A DNA stretch of 64,000 bases from Paraburkholderia sp. (lineage in GTDB: Bacteria > Pseudomonadota > Gammaproteobacteria > Burkholderiales > Burkholderiaceae), in contig NZ_JAMXLH010000058.1 in assembly GCF_024281035.1 (NCBI RefSeq), forward strand, positions 53,098 through 117,097, given 5' to 3'. The notes beneath the pieces were generated by a model. It was not told the origin of the DNA. It saw nothing but the letters and a program-made list of their open reading frames with translations, and did no database searches. Positions within the stretch are counted from its first letter, which is position 1. Each line of letters begins with the position of its first letter. This document shows positions 56,076 to 64,000 of the stretch, one piece after another. The position numbers and the translations under genes were made by a program.

Positions 56076-56426
56076 TTACCAGCGCTTCGTCTTGATGTTG
56101 TGAACGTGAGCGTGCTCACCGGCCCTGATCGGGACCACCACCTTGCCGATATCGACGCCGTACTTGTAGACGGTGTCGCCCACGGCCATGTCCTTGAGCG
56201 CCACCTTGTGACCGATGGGAATGTCCTGCTTCGCCGCGACGACCACGATTTCGTCTTCGTCCATGATCCACGCGTTCAATTGCGTGCCCGCCTTGATGCC
56301 CTCGACGACCGCGACACCAACTGTGTCCTTGGCCTCGTGCAGCACGATGTGGATCGTCCTGCCTGCCGGATCGGCATGGGCCGCCGTTGAATCAGCCTGC
56401 TGCGATGCTTGAGCTGCCTGGCTCAT
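56076..56426 (-). CDS. suyA: UxaA-family lyase small subunit (SAF domain), SuyA-like
   Basis: A 116-residue SAF-domain protein (HEAKDTVGVAVVEGIKAGTQLNAW, DIPIGHKVALKDMAVGD, GEHAHVHNIKTKRW), the small subunit of the sulfolactate sulfo-lyase/altronate dehydratase type. I start at MSQAAQASQQ (56426) with GGAGACAC upstream; the track ORF extends into the promoter. It is the first gene of the module and divergent from the GntR regulator. Confidence 0.83.
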   Translation of the reverse strand: MSQAAQASQQADSTAAHADPAGRTIHIVLHEAKDTVGVAVVEGIKAGTQLNAWIMDEDEIVVVAAKQDIPIGHKVALKDMAVGDTVYKYGVDIGKVVVPIRAGEHAHVHNIKTKRW

Positions 56427-56492
56427 TTGAGTGTCTCCAGTTTTGTTCACGGGGGGGCTGGCGCGTGGGCCATGTTGCGAATAATAGTGACC

Positions 56493-56525
56493 ACATTCAT
56501 GCATGTCAACCATATCATCTATATG
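56493..56525. promoter_or_regulatory. dyads between suyA-like gene and GntR regulator
   Basis: Two AT-rich dyads, ACATTCATGCATGT (56493-56506, imperfect) and CATAT-N5-ATATG (56511-56525), lie in the 167-bp divergent gap and are likely operators for the GntR/UTRA protein. Confidence 0.4.
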
Positions 56526-56593
56526 TGTTAAACGAGCCAGATGAAGTAAGATCGTGACAAAGTCAGAAAAGCGCCGGAAAGGAGCACACCTCA

Positions 56594-57379
56594 ATGAACA
56601 CGTTGAAGAACGGCACGGCCCATGAAACGGGCGTCGCGGGCACGCCCATCATCGGGGGAACCCGATACAAGGAAGTGAAGAACGGGATCCTCGCCGCCCT
56701 GTCAGCGAAAGAATGGAAGGGCGGCGAAGCGATACCTTCCGAAAGGCGCTTGTCGGAACGCTTTGGCGTTTCCATCGGGACGCTGCGCAAGGCGATCGAC
56801 GAACTGGTGGCGGACAACATCCTCGTGCGCCATCAGGGACTCGGCACGTTTGTCGCGCAGCATCAGCGCGACCGGTACTTCTTCCGTTTCTTCCGGGTCG
56901 TGCGCCAGGACGGCGAGAAGACATATCCCACGGTGAGCCTCGTTTCTTTCATGAAAGGAAAGGCCTCGCGGGAAGTCGCGGCGATGCTTGGCATCGAGCC
57001 GCACGCGCGGGTTTACTCGTTCGTGAATCGCCTGGCGTTGCACGGCGAGCCCGTCATGATCGACAGCATCACGGTCGCCGAAGAGCGTTTTCCCGGGCTC
57101 AATGAAACGGCGCTGCGCGAGCGGCCCAGCACGCTTTACAACTTCTACCAGGACGCGTTCCACATCAATGTGGTCGAGACGGAAGAGCGATTGCGCGTCG
57201 CCGTGGCCAATGACGCAGAAAGTGCATTGCTCGAAGTGGCGCCGGGCACGCCGTTACTCGAAGTACGGCGCATTGCGTACTCTTATAACCAGGCGCCGGT
57301 CGAGGTGCGTATCTCGCGCGTGAATACTGCGCGCTATGAATACGTCGGCCCCTCTGCTTCGCATGAGGAGCCGATCTAG
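56594..57379 (+). CDS. GntR-family (HutC/UTRA) transcriptional regulator
   Basis: A 261-residue regulator: GntR winged helix (about 25-95; EAIPSERRLSERFGVSIGTLRKAIDELV) and a C-terminal UTRA ligand domain (about 110-250). It is divergent from the suyAB-like operon and most likely represses it until a pathway metabolite binds. GGAG precedes the ATG at suitable distance. The stop is 85 bp from that of the convergent hbd gene, with hairpins between. Confidence 0.9.
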   Translation: MNTLKNGTAHETGVAGTPIIGGTRYKEVKNGILAALSAKEWKGGEAIPSERRLSERFGVSIGTLRKAIDELVADNILVRHQGLGTFVAQHQRDRYFFRFFRVVRQDGEKTYPTVSLVSFMKGKASREVAAMLGIEPHARVYSFVNRLALHGEPVMIDSITVAEERFPGLNETALRERPSTLYNFYQDAFHINVVETEERLRVAVANDAESALLEVAPGTPLLEVRRIAYSYNQAPVEVRISRVNTARYEYVGPSASHEEPI

Positions 57380-57430
57380 TCGCTATCGTTATTTTTTGTG
57401 TAGATCCCGACTAGGGATAGCGTGTCCTGG

Positions 57431-57452
57431 GCAGGTCGAGCGCCGGACCTGC
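57431..57452. terminator. hairpin between convergent GntR and hbd genes
   Basis: Perfect 7-base arms GCAGGTC and GACCTGC with an 8-base loop. A second pairing CGCTATC/GATAGCG (57381-57422) lies beside it, with a T-run TTTTTT inside its loop. Probably the terminator region for both genes. Confidence 0.45.
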
Positions 57453-57464
57453 ATTGCTCACCAC

Positions 57465-58316
57465 TCATTCGTAGCGGTAGACGCCCTGACCCGTCTTGCG
57501 GCCGAGCCGGCCCGCCGCCACGAGTTCGCGCAGCAACGGACACGGACGATATTTCGCGTCGCCGAAGTCCTTCAGAAACACCTCCATCACGGACAGACAG
57601 ACGTCGAGCCCGACCAGGTCCGCGAGTGCGAGCGGGCCAATCGGGTGGTTCGCGCCGAGCTTCATGCCTGCGTCGATCTCCTCGGCGCTCGCCACGCCTT
57701 CGGCCAGCACGAAGAACGCCTCGTTGATCATCGGCACGAGGATCCGGTTAACGACGAATCCCGGCGAGTTCCGCACACCGATCGGCGACTTGTCGAAGCG
57801 TTGCGTGAGCGCGCGAATCACCTGGACGGTGGCGTCACTCGTTTGCAACCCGCGGATGATCTCCACGAGCGGCATGAGTGGCACCGGGTTGAAGAAATGC
57901 ATGCCGATGAAGCGCGATGCGTCGGCGAGCGTTGCCGCGAGGGCCGTGACCGAGATCGACGACGTGTTTGTCGCGATGATGGCATCGGGGCGGGCTACCG
58001 TCTCGATCTGCTTCAGGATCCGGTGCTTGAGTTCGACGTTTTCGGTCGCGGCTTCGATCACGAGATCGACGGCGGAAAGACGCTGATAGTCGGTCGAGGT
58101 CTCGATGCACGCGAGTGCGGCATTGCGCGTTGCTGCATCGAGTTTTTCCTTCGCCAACAACCGTCCGAGGCTAACTTCGATCGCCGCGACACCTTTCTTC
58201 AGTGCCGCGTCGGTCACATCGATCAGAACGACTTTCAGTCCGGCGACGGCGGCAGTCTGCGCAATCCCATTGCCCATCGTGCCCGCGCCGACGATCCCTA
58301 CCGTTTTAATTTCCAT
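57465..58316 (-). CDS. 3-hydroxybutyryl-CoA/3-hydroxyacyl-CoA dehydrogenase
   Basis: A 283-residue NAD-dependent dehydrogenase (Hbd/PaaH type) with the Rossmann motif VGIVGAGTMGNGIAQ and the C-terminal segment FVVNRILVPMINEAFFVLAEG. It oxidises 3-hydroxyacyl-CoA to 3-oxoacyl-CoA. I start at MEIKTVGIV (58316), the family start. It follows the thiolase gene by 37 bp on the same strand, so the last two steps of beta-oxidation or acetoacetyl-CoA metabolism are encoded together. Confidence 0.93.
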   Translation of the reverse strand: MEIKTVGIVGAGTMGNGIAQTAAVAGLKVVLIDVTDAALKKGVAAIEVSLGRLLAKEKLDAATRNAALACIETSTDYQRLSAVDLVIEAATENVELKHRILKQIETVARPDAIIATNTSSISVTALAATLADASRFIGMHFFNPVPLMPLVEIIRGLQTSDATVQVIRALTQRFDKSPIGVRNSPGFVVNRILVPMINEAFFVLAEGVASAEEIDAGMKLGANHPIGPLALADLVGLDVCLSVMEVFLKDFGDAKYRPCPLLRELVAAGRLGRKTGQGVYRYE

Positions 58317-58353
58317 GTTCGCGTTTCGTTGCAATCGCTATGTTGCGTGCCAC

Positions 58354-59541
58354 TTATTGAAGGTTTTCGAAGATCGCTGCGATGCCCTGTCCGCCGCCGA
58401 TGCACATTGTCACGAGCGCGTGGCGAGCGTGAATGCGCTGCAACTCTGCGAGCGCCTTCACGGTGATCAGCGCGCCAGTCGCGCCGATCGGATGGCCGAG
58501 CGAGATACCGGAGCCGTTCGGATTCACTTTGGCGGGATCGAGCCCCAGCTCCTGCGTTACCGCGCAGGCCTGCGCCGCGAATGCCTCATTCGCTTCGATC
58601 ACGTCGATGTCGCCGATCGCGAGCCCGGCACGTTCGAGCGCGATGCGCGTGGCGGGCACGGGACCGATGCCCATGTAGCGCGGATCGACGCCCGCATGCG
58701 CGTATGACACGAGCCGCGCGAGCGGCTTGAGCCCGCGCGCCTCAGCCGTCTTGCGTTCCATCAGCAGGACAGCCGCCGCCGCATCGTTGAGCCCGGATGC
58801 GTTGCCAGCCGTCACCGTGCCCTGCTCTTTCTGGAACACGGGGCGCATCCCCGCGAGTTCGGCCAGGGTGACGTCCGCGCGTACATGCTCATCGGTATCG
58901 AAGACGACTTCCTTCCCTTTCACCCTCCGGGTCAGCGGAACGATCTGCTCCTTGAAGCGGCCTTCGGCGATCGCACGCGCGGCACGACGGTGCGATTCGA
59001 TTGCGAGCGCATCCTGTTGCTCGCGCGTAATGCCGTATTTCTGCGCGACGTTCTCCGCCGTGACGCCCATGTGCATCGACTCGAACGGATCGTGCAGTGC
59101 GCCCAGCATCATGTCGATCAGGCGCGCGTCGCCCATGCGCGCGCCGAAGCGCGCATCGGGCGTGATGTACGGAGCCCGGCTCATGCTCTCCGCACCGGCG
59201 CCGATCGCAACATCGGCGTCGCCGAGCAGGATCGTCTGCGCGGCGGACACGATGGCCTGCAGGCCCGATCCGCAGAGCCGGTTCACATTGAAGGCCGGCG
59301 TCGCTTCGGGCACGCCGCCGTTCAGCGCGGCGACGCGGGACAGATAGAGATCTTTCGGTTCCGTTGCGATGACGTTGCCGAACACGACGTGACCGACTTC
59401 ATTACCCGCCACCTGCGCGCGCGCGAGCACTTCACGCACGACGATCGAGCCGAGTTCGGTCGGTGCGAAGTCCTTCAGGCTGCCGCCGAACTTTCCGATG
59501 GCGGTACGCACACCGCCGACTACAACGACTTCTCTCTGCAT
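58354..59541 (-). CDS. thiolase (acetyl-CoA acetyltransferase, BktB-like)
   Basis: A 395-residue thiolase with all catalytic residues: Cys90 in NRLCGSGLQ, His350 in GHPIGATGA and Cys380 in CIGGGQG. It cleaves or forms 3-oxoacyl-CoA; acetoacetyl-CoA or beta-ketovaleryl-CoA are likely substrates. With the following dehydrogenase and nearby ETF-QO it belongs to fatty-acid or short-chain acyl-CoA oxidation. Confidence 0.95.
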   Translation of the reverse strand: MQREVVVVGGVRTAIGKFGGSLKDFAPTELGSIVVREVLARAQVAGNEVGHVVFGNVIATEPKDLYLSRVAALNGGVPEATPAFNVNRLCGSGLQAIVSAAQTILLGDADVAIGAGAESMSRAPYITPDARFGARMGDARLIDMMLGALHDPFESMHMGVTAENVAQKYGITREQQDALAIESHRRAARAIAEGRFKEQIVPLTRRVKGKEVVFDTDEHVRADVTLAELAGMRPVFQKEQGTVTAGNASGLNDAAAAVLLMERKTAEARGLKPLARLVSYAHAGVDPRYMGIGPVPATRIALERAGLAIGDIDVIEANEAFAAQACAVTQELGLDPAKVNPNGSGISLGHPIGATGALITVKALAELQRIHARHALVTMCIGGGQGIAAIFENLQ

Positions 59542-59599
59542 GGTTTGTCCTTCGGTTGGTTGCCGGAGCGCCCTGATAACAGGCGCATGCTGCGGCGAA

Positions 59600-61273
59600 T
59601 TACATGTTCGGGTAGTTCGGACCGCCGCCGCCTTCGGGCGTGACCCATACGATGTTCTGCGTCGGGTCCTTGATATCGCAGGTCTTGCAGTGCACGCAGT
59701 TCTGCGCGTTGATCTGCAGACGGTCGCTGCCGTCGTCGTTCTTCACGAACTCGTACACCGCAGCCGGGCAGAAACGCGCCTCCGGGCCCGCATAGGTGCG
59801 CAGGTTCACGTTCACCGGCACGCCCGGGTCCTTCAACGTCAGGTGCGCGGGCTGGTTTTCCTCGTGGTTCGTATTGGAAATGAACACCGAGGACAGGCGG
59901 TCGAACGTGAGCTTGCCGTCGGGCTTCGGATACTCGATCGGCTTGCACTGCGACGCGGGCTTCAGCATCTCGTTGTCGCGATGCTGGTGATGCAGCGTCC
60001 AGGGCACCTTGCCGCCGAAGAGTTTCTGCTCGATACCGACCATCAGCGTGCCGAAATACAGGCCCTTGGCCATCCACTGCTTGAAGTTGCGCGCCTTGTA
60101 CAGCTCCTCGTGCAGCCACGACTGCCTGAACGCTTCGGGGTAAGCCGTGAGTTCGTCGTGCTGGCGGCCTGCCTGCACGGCTTCGAACGCCGCCTCGGCG
60201 GCCAGCATGCCGGTCTTGATCGCCGCGTGGCTGCCCTTGATGCGCGAGGCGTTCAGGAAGCCCGCATCGTCGCCCACCAGCGCGCCGCCGGGGAACGTGA
60301 GCTTCGGCAGCGACATCAGGCCGCCCGCCGTGAGTGCGCGCGCGCCGTACGAGACACGCTTGCCGCCTTCGAGGTACTTGCGGATCTTGGGGTGCGTCTT
60401 GTAGCGCTGGAACTCCTCGAACGGCGACAGGTACGGGTTCGTGTACGCGAGGCCGACGACAAAACCGACCATCACCTGGTTGTTGTCGATGTGATAGAGG
60501 AACGAGCCGCCATAGGTGTGGGCGTCGAGCGGCCAGCCTGCGGTGTGGACCACGAGTCCAGGCTGGTGCTTCGCCGGATCGATTTCCCACAGTTCCTTGA
60601 TGCCGATGCCGTAGACCTGCGGGTCCGCGTTCTCGCCGAGCTTGAGCTTTTCGGTGAGCTGCCGGCCCAGATGCCCGCGCGCGCCCTCGCAAAAGAGCGT
60701 GTACTTCGCGTGCAACTCCATGCCGAGCTGGAAGCTCCCGGTCGGCTCGCCATCCTTGCCGATGCCCATGTTGCCGGTGGCGACGCCCTTGACCGAGCCG
60801 TCTTCGTTGTAGAGGACTTCGGCGGCCGGGAAGCCCGGGAAGATTTCCACGCCGAGCGCCTCGGCCTGCTGGCCCAACCAGCGCGTGACGTTCGCGAGGC
60901 TGATGACGTAGTTGCCGTGGTTCTTGAAGTTGTCCGGCAATGCCCAGTTGGGCACCGCTTTCGCGCCGGTTTCCGATAGGAACAGGAAGCGGTCTTCCGT
61001 GACCTCGACGGTCACCGGCGCACCCTGTTCCTTCCAGTCGGGGATCAGTTCGCCGAGTGCGCGCGGGTCCATGACCGCGCCCGAGAGGATATGCGCCCCG
61101 ATTTCCGAGCCTTTTTCCAGGACGCACACGCCGATCTCGGCGCCTTTTTCCTGCGCCAGCTGCTTCAGGCGGATCGCTGCAGACAGGCCAGCCGGACCGC
61201 CGCCTACGATCACCACGTCGTATTCCATCGACTCGCGTGGGCCGTATTGCTCGATCAGATTTGTTGCAGTCAC
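59600..61273 (-). CDS. electron-transfer flavoprotein-ubiquinone oxidoreductase
   Basis: A 557-residue membrane-associated flavoprotein: FAD-binding VVIVGGGPAGLSAAIRLKQ at the N-terminus, quinone-binding middle region, and the C-terminal [4Fe-4S] site with CPAAVYEF and CVHCKTCDIKDP. It takes electrons from reduced ETF, made during acyl-CoA oxidation, to ubiquinone. The GTG at 61273 (MTATNLIEQYG) with GGGGAT upstream gives the usual family length; the track ORF is longer by shadow sequence. Confidence 0.95.
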   Translation of the reverse strand: MTATNLIEQYGPRESMEYDVVIVGGGPAGLSAAIRLKQLAQEKGAEIGVCVLEKGSEIGAHILSGAVMDPRALGELIPDWKEQGAPVTVEVTEDRFLFLSETGAKAVPNWALPDNFKNHGNYVISLANVTRWLGQQAEALGVEIFPGFPAAEVLYNEDGSVKGVATGNMGIGKDGEPTGSFQLGMELHAKYTLFCEGARGHLGRQLTEKLKLGENADPQVYGIGIKELWEIDPAKHQPGLVVHTAGWPLDAHTYGGSFLYHIDNNQVMVGFVVGLAYTNPYLSPFEEFQRYKTHPKIRKYLEGGKRVSYGARALTAGGLMSLPKLTFPGGALVGDDAGFLNASRIKGSHAAIKTGMLAAEAAFEAVQAGRQHDELTAYPEAFRQSWLHEELYKARNFKQWMAKGLYFGTLMVGIEQKLFGGKVPWTLHHQHRDNEMLKPASQCKPIEYPKPDGKLTFDRLSSVFISNTNHEENQPAHLTLKDPGVPVNVNLRTYAGPEARFCPAAVYEFVKNDDGSDRLQINAQNCVHCKTCDIKDPTQNIVWVTPEGGGGPNYPNM

Positions 61274-61289
61274 CGTGCCATCCCCTGCG

Positions 61290-61424
61290 TCAGAACTGGT
61301 CTTCGATCGGGGCCAGTGCGCCCTTGTTGTCATGTGCTGCGCCGAGGACTGATTCGAACGCGCCTGCACACGGCAGGATCTGCGTCGCGAAGCAATGCGC
61401 CATCGCCGCCAACCAAACGAGAAC
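61290..61424 (-). pseudogene. possible acyl-CoA dehydrogenase C-terminal remnant
   Basis: On the minus strand the end of the 93-aa ORF reads AAMAHCFATQILPCAGAF... and ends ALAPIEDQF, resembling the last helix of Burkholderiales acyl-CoA dehydrogenases (ARFFADHxLPQA...DEDQF). No catalytic part precedes it. An acyl-CoA dehydrogenase gene often follows etfA in related bacteria, so this may be what is left after deletion or insertion. The remaining bases up to the chemoreceptor gene (61425-61614) hold nothing recognisable. Confidence 0.4.
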
Positions 61425-61614
61425 GATGGTAGCTGCGATCGATCCAGATTCCCGTGGCGAAACCGGACCATCTAGTGACAATTTCGGCCACGCGATAAGG
61501 ATCGGGCAACGGACGTCGCCTCGGTTCCTGTGCGGCCGGAACGCGTCGCGTCCACCCCATCGTCGCCGCATTTTTCAATCCGTTGCTCGTGCAATTGATC
61601 AATGTCTACCTTCA

Positions 61615-63213
61615 CTACTGTTGCGCGAATACACCGTCCGTTCGCGAACGAACCTCGAATACGGCAATCGCATGCCGCTGGGCGGCCACCTGCTCCTTTA
61701 GCGAGGCTGCCGCTTCCGCAGCCTGCCGAACGACCGCCGCATTCCTGCGAATTGCCTGCCCCATGCGGCTCACCGCTTCGTTGACCTGCCCGATTCCCCC
61801 AAGCTGCTCTTCTGAAGCATCGAAGATGTTGCCGTTGATTTCGACCACACGTTTGATTGCCCCCCGGACCTCCGTCATGGCCTGCACGACGCGGTCTGCA
61901 TTCTCCGCCCCACCTAAAACGGCGTCAGACGAGGTTCGGATCAGAACCTTGATCTCCTTCGCCGCGATAGCTGCACGCTGTGCGAGGCTGCGGACTTCTC
62001 CGGCGACAACCGCGAAACCCCACCCGTGCTCGCCTGCACGCGCTGCCTCGACGGCTGCATTCAGCGCCAGAATGTTGGTCTGAAAAGCGATTCCTTCGAT
62101 AAGCGCCGTAATTTCCACGATCTTGTCCGAGCTTGCGAAGATGTCGTCCATCGTGACTCTCATCTGCTCGACCTCCGCCATGCTGGTATCGGCCGCGAGC
62201 GACGTCGTATTCGCAAACTCCGCTGCGCGGCGAACATGATCCGAATTGCGTTGAACCGACAAGATCAGTTCGCCCATGCTTGACGCTGTTTCTTCGAGCG
62301 ATGCAGTCTGCCGTGCCGCGCCAGCCGAGAGGTCGACACTGCCATCGGCGATCCGGCTCGATGCGTTCAAAATCGCGTCGCTCGAACCCTTGATGGTCTG
62401 AACCGTCCTGGCAAGATGTCTATCCATAACCTGTAGCGCCTGGAGCAACTGCCCGAACTCGCCTCGCAAGCTGATCCCCTCGGCTTCACCGAGCCGGCCT
62501 TCGGCGATTTTCCGGGCGACGCCAAGTGCAGCCTTCAACGGCGTCGTAATCGCCCATAGCAGCCAGGCGGACGCCGCGAATGCCACAGCAATGCCAAGAA
62601 CAATTGCGCCAAGCACCGTCCATCGCAATGTATTGAATGTCGCATTGCCACGTTCGGCCAACTGTCGCGCCTGCATTGCGCTCGACGCGACGTCGCGATC
62701 GATTGCGCGGGACACCGCATCGCCGGTCTCTGTGAGTTCATCGATCGAGAAGGCCGCCATATCTGAATTTCCGACACGAAGCACCGAAACGATATCGTCC
62801 GACTGGGTCCGGAAAATCGCGAGTTCTTTCGCTACCTGATCGGCAAGCCGGCGCTCGTCGGGCGCGGTAATTTTCGCGGGGTAATAGTCATGCCAGGCGA
62901 GATCGAGCTTCCGCTGTTCTTCGCCGATGCTTTCAACGAGTTCCGCAGCATTGTCCTGCCCATGCAGTGCCTGGATGTAACGCATCTGAAGACGGATCTT
63001 TAGAGCCGCCGCCTGCACGGCCGTTAGATCCTCGATTGGCACTGTGCTCGACGAATACATGCTGCCCATATCCGCACTGAGCCGGGCGAGGCCACGAAGG
63101 CCCATCAGACCAATAGATGCCATCAGTGCGACGCAAACACCAAGCGCCAGCATGATCTTGAACCGGATCGTGCCCGTAAATGCGCTCACTCTGCCATTAC
63201 GTATAAATTCCAT
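61615..63213 (-). CDS. methyl-accepting chemotaxis protein (Tar-like, four-helix-bundle sensor)
   Basis: A 532-residue transducer: first helix (about 18-40), periplasmic 4HB ligand domain to about 190, second helix ([22 protein letters not shown]), HAMP, and a cytoplasmic signalling domain with the hairpin tip [22 protein letters not shown] (shortened: [20 protein letters not shown]). There is no C-terminal NWETF-type CheR tether. It interrupts the beta-oxidation genes, between the acyl-CoA dehydrogenase remnant and etfA. The ligand is unknown. Confidence 0.93.
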   Translation of the reverse strand: MEFIRNGRVSAFTGTIRFKIMLALGVCVALMASIGLMGLRGLARLSADMGSMYSSSTVPIEDLTAVQAAALKIRLQMRYIQALHGQDNAAELVESIGEEQRKLDLAWHDYYPAKITAPDERRLADQVAKELAIFRTQSDDIVSVLRVGNSDMAAFSIDELTETGDAVSRAIDRDVASSAMQARQLAERGNATFNTLRWTVLGAIVLGIAVAFAASAWLLWAITTPLKAALGVARKIAEGRLGEAEGISLRGEFGQLLQALQVMDRHLARTVQTIKGSSDAILNASSRIADGSVDLSAGAARQTASLEETASSMGELILSVQRNSDHVRRAAEFANTTSLAADTSMAEVEQMRVTMDDIFASSDKIVEITALIEGIAFQTNILALNAAVEAARAGEHGWGFAVVAGEVRSLAQRAAIAAKEIKVLIRTSSDAVLGGAENADRVVQAMTEVRGAIKRVVEINGNIFDASEEQLGGIGQVNEAVSRMGQAIRRNAAVVRQAAEAAASLKEQVAAQRHAIAVFEVRSRTDGVFAQQ

Positions 63214-63419
63214 ACGGAGCTTTCACCTTGTCGACAGGCGTCCTGGCTATCCGTTGATTTCACCGATGGCGTCCACGCTATTTAGCGTGAACACGGCTCG
63301 CCCTCGCCGGGAATGGACGGGGCCAGCGCAGTCCGGGAGAACGCGCGCCGACGGCAGCCATCGCCCACCCGACGAGGGTTTTAGACACACTTCAACGGCT
63401 GTTTCAAACCGGCCGCAGT

Positions 63420-64000
63420 CTAGTCGCTCAGTGCATCGACAAGCGCCGGGACCGTTGAGAACAGATCGCCCACGAGGCCGTAATCGGCGACGCTGAAAAT
63501 CGGCGCTTCTTCGTCCTTGTTGATCGCAACGATGACCTTCGAGTCCTTCATGCCCGCGAGGTGCTGGATCGCACCCGAGATGCCCACCGCGATATACAGC
63601 TGCGGCGCGACGATCTTGCCGGTCTGGCCGACCTGGTAGTCGTTCGGCACGTAGCCCGCATCCACCGCCGCACGTGAAGCGCCCAGTGCTGCGCTGAGCT
63701 TGTCCGCCAGCGGCTCGAGTACCTTCGTGTAGTTCTCGCCGCTGCCCAGACCGCGGCCGCCCGAGACGATGATCTTTGCGTTGGTCAGTTCCGGACGGTC
63801 GAGCTTCGTGACTTCACGGCTCACGAACTGCGACAGGCCGCTATCGGCTGCTGCATCGATTTTCTCGACCGCCGCGCTGCCGCCTTCTGCAGCAACGGCG
63901 TCGAACGCCGTCATGCGAACCGTGATGACCTTGATGGGATCGGCCGACTGAACCGTTGCGATTGCATTGCCCGCGTAGATCGGGCGCTCGAACGTGTCGG
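63420..64000 (-). CDS. etfA: electron-transfer flavoprotein alpha subunit, C-terminal part (cut by window edge)
   Basis: The C-terminal 193 residues of EtfA; the N-terminus lies beyond the right edge. The FAD-binding domain is complete, with [33 protein letters not shown] and the signature [23 protein letters not shown] collects electrons from acyl-CoA dehydrogenases for the ETF-QO at 59600. The track ORF begins at an internal Met; reading in frame continues upstream ([18 protein letters not shown]) to the edge. Confidence 0.95.
   Translation of the reverse strand, partial: DTFERPIYAGNAIATVQSADPIKVITVRMTAFDAVAAEGGSAAVEKIDAAADSGLSQFVSREVTKLDRPELTNAKIIVSGGRGLGSGENYTKVLEPLADKLSAALGASRAAVDAGYVPNDYQVGQTGKIVAPQLYIAVGISGAIQHLAGMKDSKVIVAINKDEEAPIFSVADYGLVGDLFSTVPALVDALSD

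Noticed and set aside
59520-61127. 535-aa minus-strand ORF overlapping ETF-QO in another frame
   Set aside because: Arg/Gly/Pro-rich frame shadow; the ETF-QO frame has full FAD and FeS motifs.
61290-61571. 93-aa minus-strand ORF as a functional gene
   Set aside because: Only its last ~44 residues resemble a known family (an acyl-CoA dehydrogenase tail); the start region is arbitrary and has no ribosome site.

Overview
The window is high-GC, densely coded DNA with the gene content of a metabolically versatile betaproteobacterium, most likely a Burkholderiaceae member (Paraburkholderia/Caballeronia/Cupriavidus type). This rests on acetone carboxylase, Burkholderiales-style trimeric porin, several LysR/MocR/AcoR regulators, TctABC transport, ETF/ETF-QO genes and the codon style. 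No rRNA, tRNA, CRISPR array or complete insertion sequence was seen. Both ends cut a gene: an AMP-forming acyl-CoA ligase on the left and etfA on the right.

Layout. 0-6 kb (minus): acetone carboxylase operon acxA-acxB-acxC followed by an acyl-CoA ligase, behind a clear sigma-54 promoter and an upstream dyad; the divergent AcoR-type enhancer-binding protein (6.6-8.6 kb) is the obvious activator. 8.8-13.7 kb (plus): a second sigma-54 promoter drives a 2-hydroxycarboxylate transporter, followed by a DctB/DctD-like two-component pair. 14.0-20.3 kb (plus): an NMT1/SsuA-like ABC importer, a TctE/TctD-like two-component system and a porin, apparently one substrate-uptake locus. 20.5-23.5 kb: two convergent MocR (GntR/aminotransferase) regulators. 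24.0-33.6 kb (plus): a denitrification block, nosZ with a lipoprotein cytochrome c, then norCB, norE, norF, norQ and norD. It lacks nosRDFYLX here and ends next to a broken LysR gene. 34.2-37.1 kb: a CLC chloride transporter with CBS domains and a CFA-synthase-like methyltransferase.

37.4-51.3 kb: a dicarboxylate locus. A TPP-dependent enzyme is divergent from tctBA. A long minus-strand operon, probably under a divergent LysR, encodes a TSUP exporter, a DctA-like symporter, a SdhB-like iron-sulfur protein, two membrane anchors, a two-subunit class I fumarase/tartrate dehydratase, a SdhA-like flavoprotein without the canonical flavin-linking histidine, and tctC. 51.3-57.4 kb: a probable sulfolactate module (comC-, slcC-, suyB- and suyA-like genes plus a DctA-type transporter) with a divergent GntR/UTRA regulator. 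57.4-64 kb: fatty-acid oxidation genes (3-hydroxyacyl-CoA dehydrogenase, thiolase, ETF-QO, etfA) interrupted by a chemoreceptor gene and a probable acyl-CoA dehydrogenase remnant.

The most interesting signals are: the orphan nosZ, predicted to be a Tat-exported lipoprotein, paired with a lipoprotein cytochrome; a structured, terminator-ended non-coding segment flanked by two 64-bp direct repeats between nosZ and norC; the His-to-Cys change at the flavin attachment site of the SdhA-like protein inside a self-contained dicarboxylate operon; and a 54-codon small ORF with an operator-like dyad and a terminator between convergent transporter genes. All assignments come from reading the sequence and family knowledge; no database search was run.
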